Positions 35,521-43,910 of a stretch of 64,000 nucleotides of DNA are shown piece after piece. Each line of letters starts with the position of its first letter. Position 1 is the first letter of the stretch. A program made the translations under genes and the position numbers. Source of the stretch: an uncultured Lachnospiraceae bacterium. GTDB taxonomy: Bacteria > Bacillota > Clostridia > Lachnospirales > Lachnospiraceae. Location: assembly GCA_944381485.1 (NCBI GenBank), contig CALWLI010000039.1:50240-114239 (forward strand), read 5' to 3'. The notes beneath the pieces are model-generated. The model was not told the origin of the DNA, did no database searches, and worked only from the letters and a program-made list of their open reading frames with translations.

Positions 35521-35826
35521 ATGAAAAACACAGCCGACCTTAAAACAGGTCTCAAAATGTATTCCGAAACTGAAAACAGTCTCCTTATAGACGTGAGGAG
35601 TGAGGGAGAATATGCGGACGGACATGTGGGCGGCAGCCTGAACATACCTCTTGACAAGCTTCCCAAGGCAGTGATGGACGGAGAGCTTCCCAAGGAAAAG
35701 ACTCTGTTTGTATACTGCAGAAGCGGAGCCAGAAGCAAGAGGGCTTGCATCTTCCTTGACAAGTCCGGATATGAGACTGTAAATATAGGCGGAGTGATGG
35801 GATATGACGGTCCCCTGGAAAAATAG
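35521..35826 (+). CDS. Single-domain rhodanese
   Basis: A 101-residue sulfurtransferase-fold protein: LLIDVRSEGEYADGHVGGS and the active loop VYCRSGARSKRA with Cys66. Such proteins carry persulfide sulfur or detoxify cyanide; the partner is not evident here. It follows argS after 33 bases with an AGGGAGGAG ribosome site and is closed by a terminator. Confidence 0.9.
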   Translation: MKNTADLKTGLKMYSETENSLLIDVRSEGEYADGHVGGSLNIPLDKLPKAVMDGELPKEKTLFVYCRSGARSKRACIFLDKSGYETVNIGGVMGYDGPLEK

Positions 35827-35833
35827 AGAATTG

Positions 35834-35871
35834 AGCCGAGAGCCTTATCAAGCCCTCGGCTTTATTTTTTT
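35834..35871. terminator. Terminator after the rhodanese gene
   Basis: AGCCGAG (35834-35840) pairs with CTCGGCT (35855-35861), followed by TTATTTTTTTT. It lies between convergent genes. Confidence 0.85.
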
Positions 35872-36545
35872 TCAAAGTGCCTTGAGATGAGATAAAACAT
35901 GCAGTGTATAAGGAAGGCTCCCAGAAGTATGCAGAAGAGATAGATGAATATTCCGGGTATCCTTCCCACTGCGCGGTCTATGTGAGAAAAGACCGGCTGG
36001 GAGCTAAGATGATAGGGGGAGATATAAAACATATCACAGTCAGCCCCCTCGGAGCTGAGACTGATGTTTAAAAGCTCCGCCACGGCGGCCAAAAAACAAA
36101 AAAGAGGCACTGTTTTTACGAAATCTCCTATCCTTTCGTAACCGAGTCTGCGCCTGTAGGCGTAGATGCTCAAAAATATCAGTATGATATGCCATACATA
36201 GCCGTGGAGGGTCAAAAGAGGATAATCAGCCCAAGTAAAACCGTCAGGCACAGCCAGAGCCATAATGCCTCCAAGGAGCCCGAAATCTCTTATAAAGGTG
36301 ATAGAGATCTTCCTTGCCTCATAAAGGGGGCGGGAAAGAGCATCCGATGTGCAGCTTTTTAAAAAGAAGCCTGCAACGCCGTAAAAGATACACAGGTACA
36401 TGGGAACAGAGCAGAGCTGAAAGGGGAAATACCATACGTTATAATTCCCCTCAAACACAACTGAATATAAGAACAGCTGTTTTGCTGTCTCCATGAGGGC
36501 AAGGAGGATGCCTGAAAAGAAAACTGTGGGATCTGCTGCTGTCAT
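35862..36545 (-). CDS. Polytopic membrane protein, YwaF/TMEM164-like
   Basis: A 227-residue protein with about six hydrophobic segments. The stretch YFPFQLCSVPMYLCIFYG and the later LTLHGYVWHIILIFLSIY, with a His between helices, resemble the YwaF (TIGR02206) family of unknown function. The family call is by eye and moderate. It is transcribed toward the rhodanese terminator, and its start is about 230 bases from the divergent ABC-transporter operon; an AGGT precedes the start. Confidence 0.6.
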   Translation of the reverse strand: MTAADPTVFFSGILLALMETAKQLFLYSVVFEGNYNVWYFPFQLCSVPMYLCIFYGVAGFFLKSCTSDALSRPLYEARKISITFIRDFGLLGGIMALAVPDGFTWADYPLLTLHGYVWHIILIFLSIYAYRRRLGYERIGDFVKTVPLFCFLAAVAELLNISLSSEGADCDMFYISPYHLSSQPVFSHIDRAVGRIPGIFIYLFCILLGAFLIHCMFYLISRHFEKK

Positions 36546-36660
36546 TTTTTACCTCCGGGATCTGCATGCCTTTAATAAGATTTATTTTAATACTTTTAAG
36601 CATATTTGGCTCTGTTTTCTTTGAAAAAACAAAAAAATATAAATTATATAGTAAAAGGGC

Positions 36661-36688
36661 TTGAATTTTTTATTTTATAGTGTATAAT
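36661..36688 (+). promoter_or_regulatory. Promoter of the amino-acid ABC operon
   Basis: TTGAAT at 36661-36666, 16 bases, TATAAT at 36683-36688, about 86 bases before the start codon. Confidence 0.65.
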
Positions 36689-36693
36689 AGCTG

Positions 36694-36729
36694 AGTATTA
36701 AATATACAATTATATGAATAAAAATTCAT
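36694..36729 (+). promoter_or_regulatory. ARG box (ArgR operator), with a degenerate second box
   Basis: ATGAATAAAAATTCAT at 36714-36729 is a perfect palindrome and matches the ArgR/AhrC consensus TGAATwwwwATTCA. A weaker palindromic stretch, GTATTAAATATAC, begins one box length upstream (about 20 bases centre to centre), the usual ARG-box pair spacing. Both lie just downstream of the -10, where a repressor would block transcription. Confidence 0.7.
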
Positions 36730-36774
36730 TTATAAGTTTCGGGCAATTCGGCTCGGACAAAAGAGGAGGATATT

Positions 36775-37632
36775 ATGAAAAAGAAATTTATGGCTATGAT
36801 CATTACCGCAGCTATGGCAGCTTCCCTTGCAGCCTGCGGATCTGCAGATACTGCAGAGGAGACTACAGCGGCACAGGCTGAGAGCACAGCAGAGGAGACT
36901 GAGGCCGCAAGCGAGGAGACAGCCTCAGAGGAGAGCGCAGAGGAGACAGAGACTGAGACTGCAGGAGGCACTCTCACCATGGCTACAAATGCGGAGTTTG
37001 ATCCCTGGGAGTACCATGACGGCGACGACATAATCGGAATAGATCCTGAGGTGGCACAGGCTATAGCTGACAAGCTGGGTATGGAGTTAAAGATAGAGGA
37101 TATGGCTTTTGACGCTGTCATTCCTTCAGTGACTTCAGGAAAGGCCGACATAGGAATGGCTGCAATATCAGTTACACCTGAGCGTCAGGCTTCCGTGGAT
37201 TTTACAGACACCTATGCGGAGTCGGCTCTTATGCTTATTGTTGCTGCCGACAATGAGGAGATTGCAGGCGTTGATGACCTCTCAGATCACATCGTGGGAG
37301 TTCAGACAGGAACCACCGGTGATTTGAAGGCAAGTGAGCTTGTGGGAGACGACAATGTTGACCGTTTCAACACATATTTCGAGGCTGTAGAGTCTCTCAA
37401 GCAGGGTAAGGTGGATGCCGTACTTATAGACAACGCTCCCGCAAAGGTTTTCCTCTCACAGAACAGCGACAGCCTTAAGCAGGCCGGAGAGGAGCTTGAC
37501 AAGGAAGAGTATGCCATAGCTGTGGCAAAGGGAAATGAGGAGCTTGTTGAGAGCCTCAACTCAGCCATAGCAGAGCTCAAGGAGGATGGAAAACTCGACG
37601 AGATAATGAACAAGTACATCCCTGCCGAGTAA
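36775..37632 (+). CDS. Amino-acid ABC transporter substrate-binding lipoprotein
   Basis: A 285-residue family-3 binding protein. The signal peptide ends SLAAC (Cys21); a Glu/Thr/Ala-rich linker (22-62) follows, then the binding fold with LTMATNAEFDPWEY, IDPEVAQAIADKL, the Arg-bearing AISVTPERQASVDFT that holds the ligand carboxylate, and VGVQTGTTGD. AGAGGAGG precedes ATG 36775. The ARG box upstream suggests arginine or another basic amino acid as ligand (inference). Confidence 0.9.
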   Translation: MKKKFMAMIITAAMAASLAACGSADTAEETTAAQAESTAEETEAASEETASEESAEETETETAGGTLTMATNAEFDPWEYHDGDDIIGIDPEVAQAIADKLGMELKIEDMAFDAVIPSVTSGKADIGMAAISVTPERQASVDFTDTYAESALMLIVAADNEEIAGVDDLSDHIVGVQTGTTGDLKASELVGDDNVDRFNTYFEAVESLKQGKVDAVLIDNAPAKVFLSQNSDSLKQAGEELDKEEYAIAVAKGNEELVESLNSAIAELKEDGKLDEIMNKYIPAE

Positions 37633-37742
37633 TTTCGCAAAGGTCCTTATATCAGGTTGAATCAAGGAATATATAATGCTATTATGATGCTGTCCGGGTC
37701 GATTTCTGCTCGGGCAGTATCGTCTGTAGAAAGGGAAAAAAT

Positions 37743-38477
37743 ATGACAGAGTGGTTAGAAGGAGTTGCGGCATGGTGGGGACAATACTTTTCTCCCGAGC
37801 AGTTCAATCTTAATTTTATCGCTGATGACAGGTTTGTGAAATACATATTGGGCGGACTTAAGACCACAATAACAATAACCTTGTTTTCGGTACTTTTGGG
37901 CATAGTCCTGGGATTTATAGTGGGAACTGTGAGATCCACTTACGAGAAGACAGGAAAACTGAAAATACTGAACGGACTTTGCAGAGTTTATCTGTCTGTC
38001 ATAAGGGGTACTCCCGTACTTGTTCAGCTTATGATCATGTACTACTGCATTTTCGTGTCGCCTGACGCCTCAAAGATGATGACGGCTGTCCTCGCCTTCG
38101 GAATTAATTCAGGAGCCTATGTGGCGGAGATATTCAGATCCGGCATAATGAGCATAGACAACGGGCAGTTTGAGGCGGGCAGATCTCTGGGGTTCAATTA
38201 CAGGCAGACTATCTTTTTTATAATCTTGCCTCAGGCCATAAAAAATGTCCTTCCCGCACTGTGCAATGAATTCATAGCCCTCTTAAAGGAGACCTCTGTG
38301 TCAGGATTCATCGCCATAAACGAGCTGACAAAGGGAGGAGACATAATCAGATCAAGGACCTACAATCCTTATCTTCCCCTCTTTACAGTGGCGGTATTTT
38401 ACTGGATAACAGTGACCGTACTCACTGCTCTTGTGGGACGGCTTGAAAAGAATCTTAGAAAGAATGATATGCGATAG
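37743..38477 (+). CDS. Amino-acid ABC transporter permease
   Basis: A 244-residue permease of the His/Gln/Arg family with about five helices, the family opening [32 protein letters not shown], and the EAA loop [20 protein letters not shown] that docks on the ATPase. Only one permease gene is present, so a homodimer is likely. It is 110 bases after the binding protein and 11 bases before the ATPase gene. Confidence 0.93.
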   Translation: MTEWLEGVAAWWGQYFSPEQFNLNFIADDRFVKYILGGLKTTITITLFSVLLGIVLGFIVGTVRSTYEKTGKLKILNGLCRVYLSVIRGTPVLVQLMIMYYCIFVSPDASKMMTAVLAFGINSGAYVAEIFRSGIMSIDNGQFEAGRSLGFNYRQTIFFIILPQAIKNVLPALCNEFIALLKETSVSGFIAINELTKGGDIIRSRTYNPYLPLFTVAVFYWITVTVLTALVGRLEKNLRKNDMR

Positions 38478-38488
38478 GGAGACGGATC

Positions 38489-39226
38489 ATGAGTGAAGAG
38501 ATCATAATAAAGGTGGAAGGGCTCTCAAAGTCATTCCATGGCAATGAGGTCCTGAAAAATATATCCACAGAGATAAAGAGGGGAGAGGTGGTTTTTGTAG
38601 TAGGCCCCTCCGGCTCCGGCAAATCCACCTTCCTGAGATGTCTGAATCTCTTGGAGACTCCGACGGCGGGAAAGATATATTTTGAGGGGACTGACATCTG
38701 CGATAAAAAGACAGATATTGACAAGCTGAGACAAAAGATGGGCATGGTATTCCAGCAGTTCAACCTTTTTCCCCATATGAGCATACTTAAAAATATGACT
38801 CTTGCTCCTACGAAGCTTCTGGGACTTAAGGAAGAGGAGGCCAACAGGGAGGCTGAAAGACTGCTTGAGAGGGTAGGCCTCCTTGACAAGAGAGACGCTT
38901 TCCCCAATCAGCTTTCCGGAGGACAGAAGCAGAGGATAGCTATAGTCAGAGCCCTCATGATGAAGCCTGACGTCATGCTCTTTGACGAACCCACCTCAGC
39001 TCTGGATCCTGAGATGGTCGGAGAGGTGCTTTCCGTTATGAGAGAGCTTGCAAAGGAACACATGACCATGATAGTCGTTACTCACGAGATGGGATTTGCT
39101 AAGGAAGTGGCCGACAGAGTAATGTTCCTTGACGGGGGAGACTTCGTGGAGGAGGCTCCGCCGGAGGAGTTCTTCGGAAATCCCGGGTCGGAGAGATTAA
39201 AGTCCTTCCTCTCAAAGGTACTGTAG
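38489..39226 (+). CDS. Amino-acid ABC transporter ATP-binding protein
   Basis: A 245-residue ATPase of the GlnQ/ArtP type: Walker [10 protein letters not shown] (residues 37-45), Q-loop [11 protein letters not shown], signature LSGGQKQR, Walker [13 protein letters not shown] and H-loop VVTHEMGFA. It is the third gene of the ARG-box operon. Confidence 0.95.
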   Translation: MSEEIIIKVEGLSKSFHGNEVLKNISTEIKRGEVVFVVGPSGSGKSTFLRCLNLLETPTAGKIYFEGTDICDKKTDIDKLRQKMGMVFQQFNLFPHMSILKNMTLAPTKLLGLKEEEANREAERLLERVGLLDKRDAFPNQLSGGQKQRIAIVRALMMKPDVMLFDEPTSALDPEMVGEVLSVMRELAKEHMTMIVVTHEMGFAKEVADRVMFLDGGDFVEEAPPEEFFGNPGSERLKSFLSKVL

Positions 39227-39256
39227 TTTTGACCAAGAGATGTACGGATAAAAAAT

Positions 39257-39296
39257 CATAAAAGCACAAAAGCATAAAAGTATAAAAGTATAAAAG
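39257..39296 (+). repeat. Five tandem 8-base repeats (YATAAAAG)
   Basis: CATAAAAG, CACAAAAG, CATAAAAG, TATAAAAG, TATAAAAG stand head to tail directly after the ABC operon and before its terminator. No coding or known regulatory role was recognised. Confidence 0.8.
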
Positions 39297-39298
39297 CA

Positions 39299-39330
39299 AA
39301 AAGTCGCCTTGCGGGCGGCTTTTATTTTTT
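39299..39330 (+). terminator. Terminator of the amino-acid ABC operon
   Basis: AAAAGTCGCC (39299-39308) pairs with GGCGGCTTTT (39314-39323, one G-T), followed by ATTTTTT. Confidence 0.85.
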
Positions 39331-39363
39331 ATAAACAGCCCTCGATCATCCAATAAATAAAAA

Positions 39364-39414
39364 TGATAATTATTATTATTTTGTATTGACAAGCATCTCC
39401 TTATCCGGTATTAT
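39364..39414 (+). promoter_or_regulatory. Peroxiredoxin promoter with Fur/PerR-type box
   Basis: TTGACA at 39386-39391, 17 bases, TATTAT at 39409-39414. Just upstream, TGATAAT-T-ATTATTA (39364-39378) differs by one base from the Fur 7-1-7 consensus and by two from the PerR consensus. Confidence 0.65.
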
Positions 39415-39425
39415 CAAATCACAGA

Positions 39426-39441
39426 GTTAGTATAAACTAAC
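39426..39441 (+). promoter_or_regulatory. Perfect inverted repeat in the peroxiredoxin leader
   Basis: GTTAGT-ATAA-ACTAAC, about 12 bases after the -10 and 45 bases before the start codon; operator or RNA hairpin, unknown regulator. Confidence 0.45.
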
Positions 39442-39485
39442 TAAAAATATAAACAATTTATTTTAAGTATACAGGAGGATAGAAT

Positions 39486-40049
39486 ATGTCATTGATAGGT
39501 AAGGAAATAAGCGATTTTAAGGTACAGGCATACGTTGACGGAGCATTTAAGGAGATAGAAAAGAAGGATATTTTGGGCAGGTGGTCCGTATTCTTTTTCT
39601 ACCCTGCCGATTTTACTTTTGTCTGCCCTACAGAGCTGGGAGATCTGGCGGACAAGTACAGCGACTTCAAGGGAGTGGGCTGTGAGATATACAGCGTTTC
39701 CTGCGATACTCACTACGTACATAAGGCATGGCATGATGCCTCTGACACAATAAAGAAGCTTCAGTTCCCCATGCTGGCGGATCCCACCGGTAAGCTTGCA
39801 AGAGACTTTGACGTCATGATAGAAAGTGACGGCATTGCCGAGAGAGGAAGCTTTATCATAAACCCTGAGGGAAAGATAGTTGCCTATGAGGTAACAGCGG
39901 GAAATGTGGGAAGGAATGCGGACGAGCTTTTCAGAAGAGTACAGGCATCACAGTTTGTCGCAGAGCACGGAGATCAGGTCTGCCCTGCGAAGTGGCAGCC
40001 CGGAGCAAAAACCTTAAAGCCCTCATTGGATCTTGTAGGACTTATTTGA
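39486..40049 (+). CDS. ahpC: Peroxiredoxin (AhpC type)
   Basis: A 187-residue typical 2-Cys peroxiredoxin that reduces H2O2 and organic peroxides. Peroxidatic Cys47 is in FYPADFTFVCPTE and resolving Cys166 in DQVCPAKWQPG. AGGAGGA is 6-7 bases before ATG 39486. It is followed by its likely reductase, a TrxR/AhpF-like flavoprotein. Confidence 0.95.
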   Translation: MSLIGKEISDFKVQAYVDGAFKEIEKKDILGRWSVFFFYPADFTFVCPTELGDLADKYSDFKGVGCEIYSVSCDTHYVHKAWHDASDTIKKLQFPMLADPTGKLARDFDVMIESDGIAERGSFIINPEGKIVAYEVTAGNVGRNADELFRRVQASQFVAEHGDQVCPAKWQPGAKTLKPSLDLVGLI

Positions 40050-40121
40050 GCTTAGAGAGAAAAATCTTCGGACTGTGGTAAGAGGAGGTGAGTAAAGACG
40101 GATATTTCAAACTTATATGAT

Positions 40122-41765
40122 GTGATAATAGTCGGAGCAGGCCCTGCGGGCCTCTCCGCTGCCATATATACCGCAAGGGCGGGGTGCAAGGTGCTGGTGA
40201 TGGAAAAGGCTGTGGTGGGAGGACAGATAAACATAACCGAGGAGGTGATAAATTACCCCGGCATTTTCAGAACTGACGGAAAAAGCCTTACCTCCGGCAT
40301 GCGGGAGCAGGCTGAGGCCTTCGGAGCGGAGTTTTTAAACTGTGAGGTCCTCTCAATGGAGCTTGAAGGCCACATAAAAAGGCTTCATACTACGGCAGGG
40401 GTATTTGAGACCATAGGAGTCATACTCGCAACCGGCGCAAACCCCAGGAAGATAGGCTTTAAGGGAGAGAAAGAGTTTCAGGGAAGAGGAGTTGCCTACT
40501 GTGCCACCTGCGACGGTGAGTTCTTTACAGGCATGGACATCTTTGTCATAGGTGGAGGCTTTGCCGCAGTGGAGGAGGGGATATTCCTGACACGCTACGG
40601 AAGGACAGTGAACATAATAGTCAGGGGTGAGGATTTCACCTGCCCCAAGCCGGTTTCTGATGAGATAAAAAAGTACGGAAATATAAATGTAAGTTACAAT
40701 ACCGAACTCATTGAGGTGGGCGGAAAAAATACTTTGGAATATGCTGTGTTTGCAGACAGGAAAACGGGTGATACCCGGGTATACAGACCTCGGGAAGGCG
40801 AGAGTTTCGGAGTATTTGTCTTTGCCGGCTACGTTCCCAACACAGCCTGGATGGGAGATGAGCCCTTGAGAAATGATCAGGGCTACATAATAACTGACAG
40901 TACCGGGAAAACGGATAAAGAAGGGGTCTATGCCGCAGGGGATGTGTGTGTAAAGGAGCTGAGACAGGTGGTGACTGCCGTATCTGACGGAGCTACAGCA
41001 GCCACAGCCCTGGAAAAATATGTGGCCCTTGTCCATGATAAGTACAGCATACCCGAGCTCAAGCATAAAAAAACGAGAGCAAGGGGATACGGGGATCCTG
41101 CAGAGAAGGCATCGGAGAGCTCCGCTAAGAGCACTGAAGAAAAAACCTTCATATCCTCTGAGATAAAGGCTCAGTTAATTCCTGTCTTTGAAAAATTTGA
41201 GGACAGAGTAATAGTGAGGGCCTGCCTTGATGAAAGCCCTCTTGCCATGGAGATGAAGGGCTTTATGGAGGAGCTGAAAGATCTTTCCCCGAAGCTCATA
41301 TGTGAGATAAGGGAAAATGAAATGAAAGAGGATATGGAGCTTCCTGTGATAAAGCTTCTAAGGGAGGACGGAGAGGATCCCGGCATAGCCTTTCACGGCA
41401 TACCGGGAGGCCATGAGTTCAATTCTTTTATAGTCGCACTATACAACCTGTCAACAGGAGTAAAAGACCCCGGGAAAGAAACGGAGGACATTATAAAAAA
41501 TATCAGCGCACCCCTTAGCATGAAGATATTTGTGTCTCTTTCCTGTACCATGTGCCCTGAGACGGTAATGTCGGCTCAAAAGCTTGCAGCCCTTTCTCCG
41601 AAGGTAAGAGCAGAGATGTTTGACCTTGGACATTGGCCGGAGTACAGAAAAAAGTATAATATCATGAGCGTGCCCTGCACAGTGATGAACGACAGTCGGG
41701 TGGTATTTGGGAAAAAAACTCTCCCGGAGCTGGCGAATATTATAAAGGAAGAGCAGAAAGCATGA
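40122..41765 (+). CDS. AhpF-like flavoprotein disulfide reductase with C-terminal thioredoxin folds
   Basis: A ~547-residue FAD/NAD(P)H disulfide reductase, the probable electron donor of the adjacent peroxiredoxin. The thioredoxin-reductase part comes first (IIVGAGPAGLSAA, redox CATC at 127-130, VIGGGFAAVEEG, AAGDVCVKELRQVVTA). A Ser/Thr/Lys linker near 310-340 leads to two thioredoxin-like folds, the second with CTMC (475-478). In classical AhpF the double fold precedes the reductase part, so the order here is reversed. The 5' end is unclear: AGAGGAGGTG at 40081-40090 serves GTG 40088, whose frame stops after ten codons, while this frame has only GTG 40122. One extra G near 40100 would join them. 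Confidence 0.85.
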   Translation: MIIVGAGPAGLSAAIYTARAGCKVLVMEKAVVGGQINITEEVINYPGIFRTDGKSLTSGMREQAEAFGAEFLNCEVLSMELEGHIKRLHTTAGVFETIGVILATGANPRKIGFKGEKEFQGRGVAYCATCDGEFFTGMDIFVIGGGFAAVEEGIFLTRYGRTVNIIVRGEDFTCPKPVSDEIKKYGNINVSYNTELIEVGGKNTLEYAVFADRKTGDTRVYRPREGESFGVFVFAGYVPNTAWMGDEPLRNDQGYIITDSTGKTDKEGVYAAGDVCVKELRQVVTAVSDGATAATALEKYVALVHDKYSIPELKHKKTRARGYGDPAEKASESSAKSTEEKTFISSEIKAQLIPVFEKFEDRVIVRACLDESPLAMEMKGFMEELKDLSPKLICEIRENEMKEDMELPVIKLLREDGEDPGIAFHGIPGGHEFNSFIVALYNLSTGVKDPGKETEDIIKNISAPLSMKIFVSLSCTMCPETVMSAQKLAALSPKVRAEMFDLGHWPEYRKKYNIMSVPCTVMNDSRVVFGKKTLPELANIIKEEQKA

Positions 41766-41852
41766 GAAAAAAAGTTCGGCAATACATCGTCAAAATATAA
41801 ACATTTTAATATATATAAAAAATAAAGAATAAATATTTGAAAATTTGGCAGG

Positions 41853-41898
41853 GAATCGACATAAAGTTACGAAAAAAATTTTATGTCGATTCTTTTTA
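41853..41898 (+). terminator. Terminator of the peroxiredoxin-reductase operon
   Basis: GAATCGACATAAA pairs with TTTATGTCGATTC (41880-41892), followed by TTTTT. Confidence 0.85.
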
Positions 41899-42003
41899 CA
41901 ATTAATTACATAAGCAACGTTTTTCTGTAGAGTGAAACAGCCTTGTATAAAATTTCATACATCTGAAAAAATTGGTAAAACAGTATAAAAATAAACTTTT
42001 TCC

Positions 42004-42056
42004 TTGCCAACATTATGTATATATAGTACAATATCGACAGTTGACCCTCTGTCAAC
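42004..42056 (+). promoter_or_regulatory. Hydrogenase promoter and inverted repeat
   Basis: TTGCCA at 42004-42009, 17 bases, TACAAT at 42027-42032. Just after it, GTTGAC-CCTCT-GTCAAC (42040-42056) is a perfect inverted repeat at the expected transcript start, a candidate operator. It does not match the Rex consensus. The rest of 41899-42003 holds nothing recognised. Confidence 0.6.
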
Positions 42057-42080
42057 AGTATACATTATGGAGGAAAGAAT

Positions 42081-43910
42081 ATGAGCAGACTTGAGATAAT
42101 GACCCCGACTAAATCCGAACTCATAGTTGAGGATCTTTACAAAAATCTTGAGCGAAGAATCACAGCGAGCCCGCCGGGACTCTGTCCTGTTGACATAACA
42201 AGGGCGTTTATCGAGATGAGCCATTCGCAGACCTGCGGTAAGTGTGTTCCCTGCAGGGTGGGACTTTTGCAGCTCAAGCACATGCTGACAGATGTTTTGA
42301 ACGGCGATGCCGACATGGATACACTTGACCTGATAGAAGATACCGCGAAATCCATCATGGAGACAGCAGACTGTGCTATAGGATATGAGGCGGCGAGAAT
42401 GGTATACAGAAGCATTACCAACTGCCGCGAGGACTATGAGGAGCATGTCAAAAACAGGAGATGTACCTGCCTTACCACCCAGCCTGTTCCCTGTGTGGCC
42501 CTCTGTCCTGCCCATGTGGATATTCCGGGATATATCGCTCTCGTGAGAGAGGGCAGATACGCGGATGCCATCAGGCTTATAAGGAAGGACAACCCCTTCC
42601 CCACAACCTGCGGATTTATATGTGAGCATCCCTGCGAGGCGAGATGCAGAAGAAACATGGTGGATGACGCCATAAATATAAGAGGTATAAAGAGAGTTGC
42701 GGCTGACTTTGCAGGCAAAGTCCCCCCGCCTCCCTGCGGAAAATCCACCGGAAAGAAGATAGCTGTCGTAGGAGGAGGCCCCTCAGGACTTTCAGCGGCA
42801 TATTATCTGCAGATAATGGGCCACAAGGTAACTGTATATGAGATGCTGCCTGAGCTTGGTGGAATGCTTCGCTACGGCATACCCAACTACAGACTGCCCA
42901 AGGACAGACTTGACGAGGATATCAACGCCATCCTTGAGACAGGCGTTGAGGTCAAATACAATATCAAGGTCGGAACGGATATAAAGCTTGATGACCTGAG
43001 AAAAGAGTATGACGCCGTACTTATCACTGTCGGAGCCAGCACGGACAAGAAGCTTGGCATAGACGGAGAGGAGGCCGAGGGCGTTATGTCCGCTGTATTC
43101 TTCCTGAGAAATGTGGGAATGAATAAGGCACAGTCCCTGGAGGGTCAGGAGGTTGCGGTCATAGGCGGCGGAAACGTGGCTATGGATGCCGTCAGAACAG
43201 CAGTCAGACTCGGCGCCAAGAAGGTGAGCTGCGTATACAGAAGAAGGATAGCAGACATGACAGCTCTCCCTGCGGAGATAGAGGGTGCCATGGCTGAGGG
43301 CGTTGAGATGCTCACACTTAAAGCCCCTGCAAGGATAGAGACAGAGGACGGAAAAGTAAAGGGAATATGGGTAACGCCCCAGATGATATCAAAGATAAAG
43401 GGCGGAAGAGCCTCAGTGGTTCCCACCGGGGATCCGGATGTGTTCATTCCCTGTGAGACTTTGATAGTTGCCATAGGACAGAATATAGAGACAAAGCATT
43501 ATGAGGAGTCCGGCATACCTGTTGAGAAGGGAAAGATAGTTACTCTTCCCAACGGAGGCTTCAAGGACATACCAGGAGTATTTGCGGGAGGAGACTGTGC
43601 TTCAGGTCCCGCCACAGTTATAAAGGCCGTTGCGGCTGCAAAGGTAATGGCTGCAAATATTGATGAGTATCTGGGATACAGACATGAGATAACCTGTGAT
43701 GTTGAGATCCCCGATCCCAATATTGACGATCATGCACCCTGCGGAAGGATAGAGCTCACAGAGCGTGAGGCCTGCGAGAGGGTAAAGGATTTCGACGGCA
43801 TAGAGAACTGCATGAATAAAAACGAAGCCTGCCAGGAGGCAGGAAGATGCCTGAGATGTGACCACTTTGGCTTCGGAATATTTAAGGGAGGTCGCGAGAA
43901 GTTATGGTAA
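42081..43910 (+). CDS. GltD-like NAD(P)H-binding flavoprotein with N-terminal NuoF-type Fe-S segment
   Basis: A 609-residue electron-transfer protein. Residues 1-125 match the Fe-S end of NADH dehydrogenase F subunits (HSQTCGKCVPCRVG plus a later Cys). Residues 130-560 match glutamate synthase small subunits: Cys-rich CVALCPAHVDIPGYI and CGFICEHPCEARCRR for 4Fe-4S clusters, the first dinucleotide fold VVGGGPSGLSAAYYL, the second AVIGGGNVAMDAVRTA, and GVFAGGDCASGPATVIKAV. A Cys-rich tail follows (CQEAGRCLRCD). It overlaps hydA by 7 bases. No glutamate synthase large subunit is present, so it most likely shuttles electrons between NAD(P)H and the hydrogenase. Confidence 0.9.
   Translation: MSRLEIMTPTKSELIVEDLYKNLERRITASPPGLCPVDITRAFIEMSHSQTCGKCVPCRVGLLQLKHMLTDVLNGDADMDTLDLIEDTAKSIMETADCAIGYEAARMVYRSITNCREDYEEHVKNRRCTCLTTQPVPCVALCPAHVDIPGYIALVREGRYADAIRLIRKDNPFPTTCGFICEHPCEARCRRNMVDDAINIRGIKRVAADFAGKVPPPPCGKSTGKKIAVVGGGPSGLSAAYYLQIMGHKVTVYEMLPELGGMLRYGIPNYRLPKDRLDEDINAILETGVEVKYNIKVGTDIKLDDLRKEYDAVLITVGASTDKKLGIDGEEAEGVMSAVFFLRNVGMNKAQSLEGQEVAVIGGGNVAMDAVRTAVRLGAKKVSCVYRRRIADMTALPAEIEGAMAEGVEMLTLKAPARIETEDGKVKGIWVTPQMISKIKGGRASVVPTGDPDVFIPCETLIVAIGQNIETKHYEESGIPVEKGKIVTLPNGGFKDIPGVFAGGDCASGPATVIKAVAAAKVMAANIDEYLGYRHEITCDVEIPDPNIDDHAPCGRIELTEREACERVKDFDGIENCMNKNEACQEAGRCLRCDHFGFGIFKGGREKLW

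Noticed and set aside
42040-42056. Rex operator at the hydrogenase promoter
   Set aside because: GTTGAC-N5-GTCAAC does not fit TTGTGAA/TTGTTAA-N4-inverse; kept only as an unassigned inverted repeat.
42081-43910. Glutamate synthase small subunit
   Set aside because: No large subunit is nearby, and the N-terminal NuoF-type Fe-S segment and overlap with hydA point to an electron-transfer partner of the hydrogenase.
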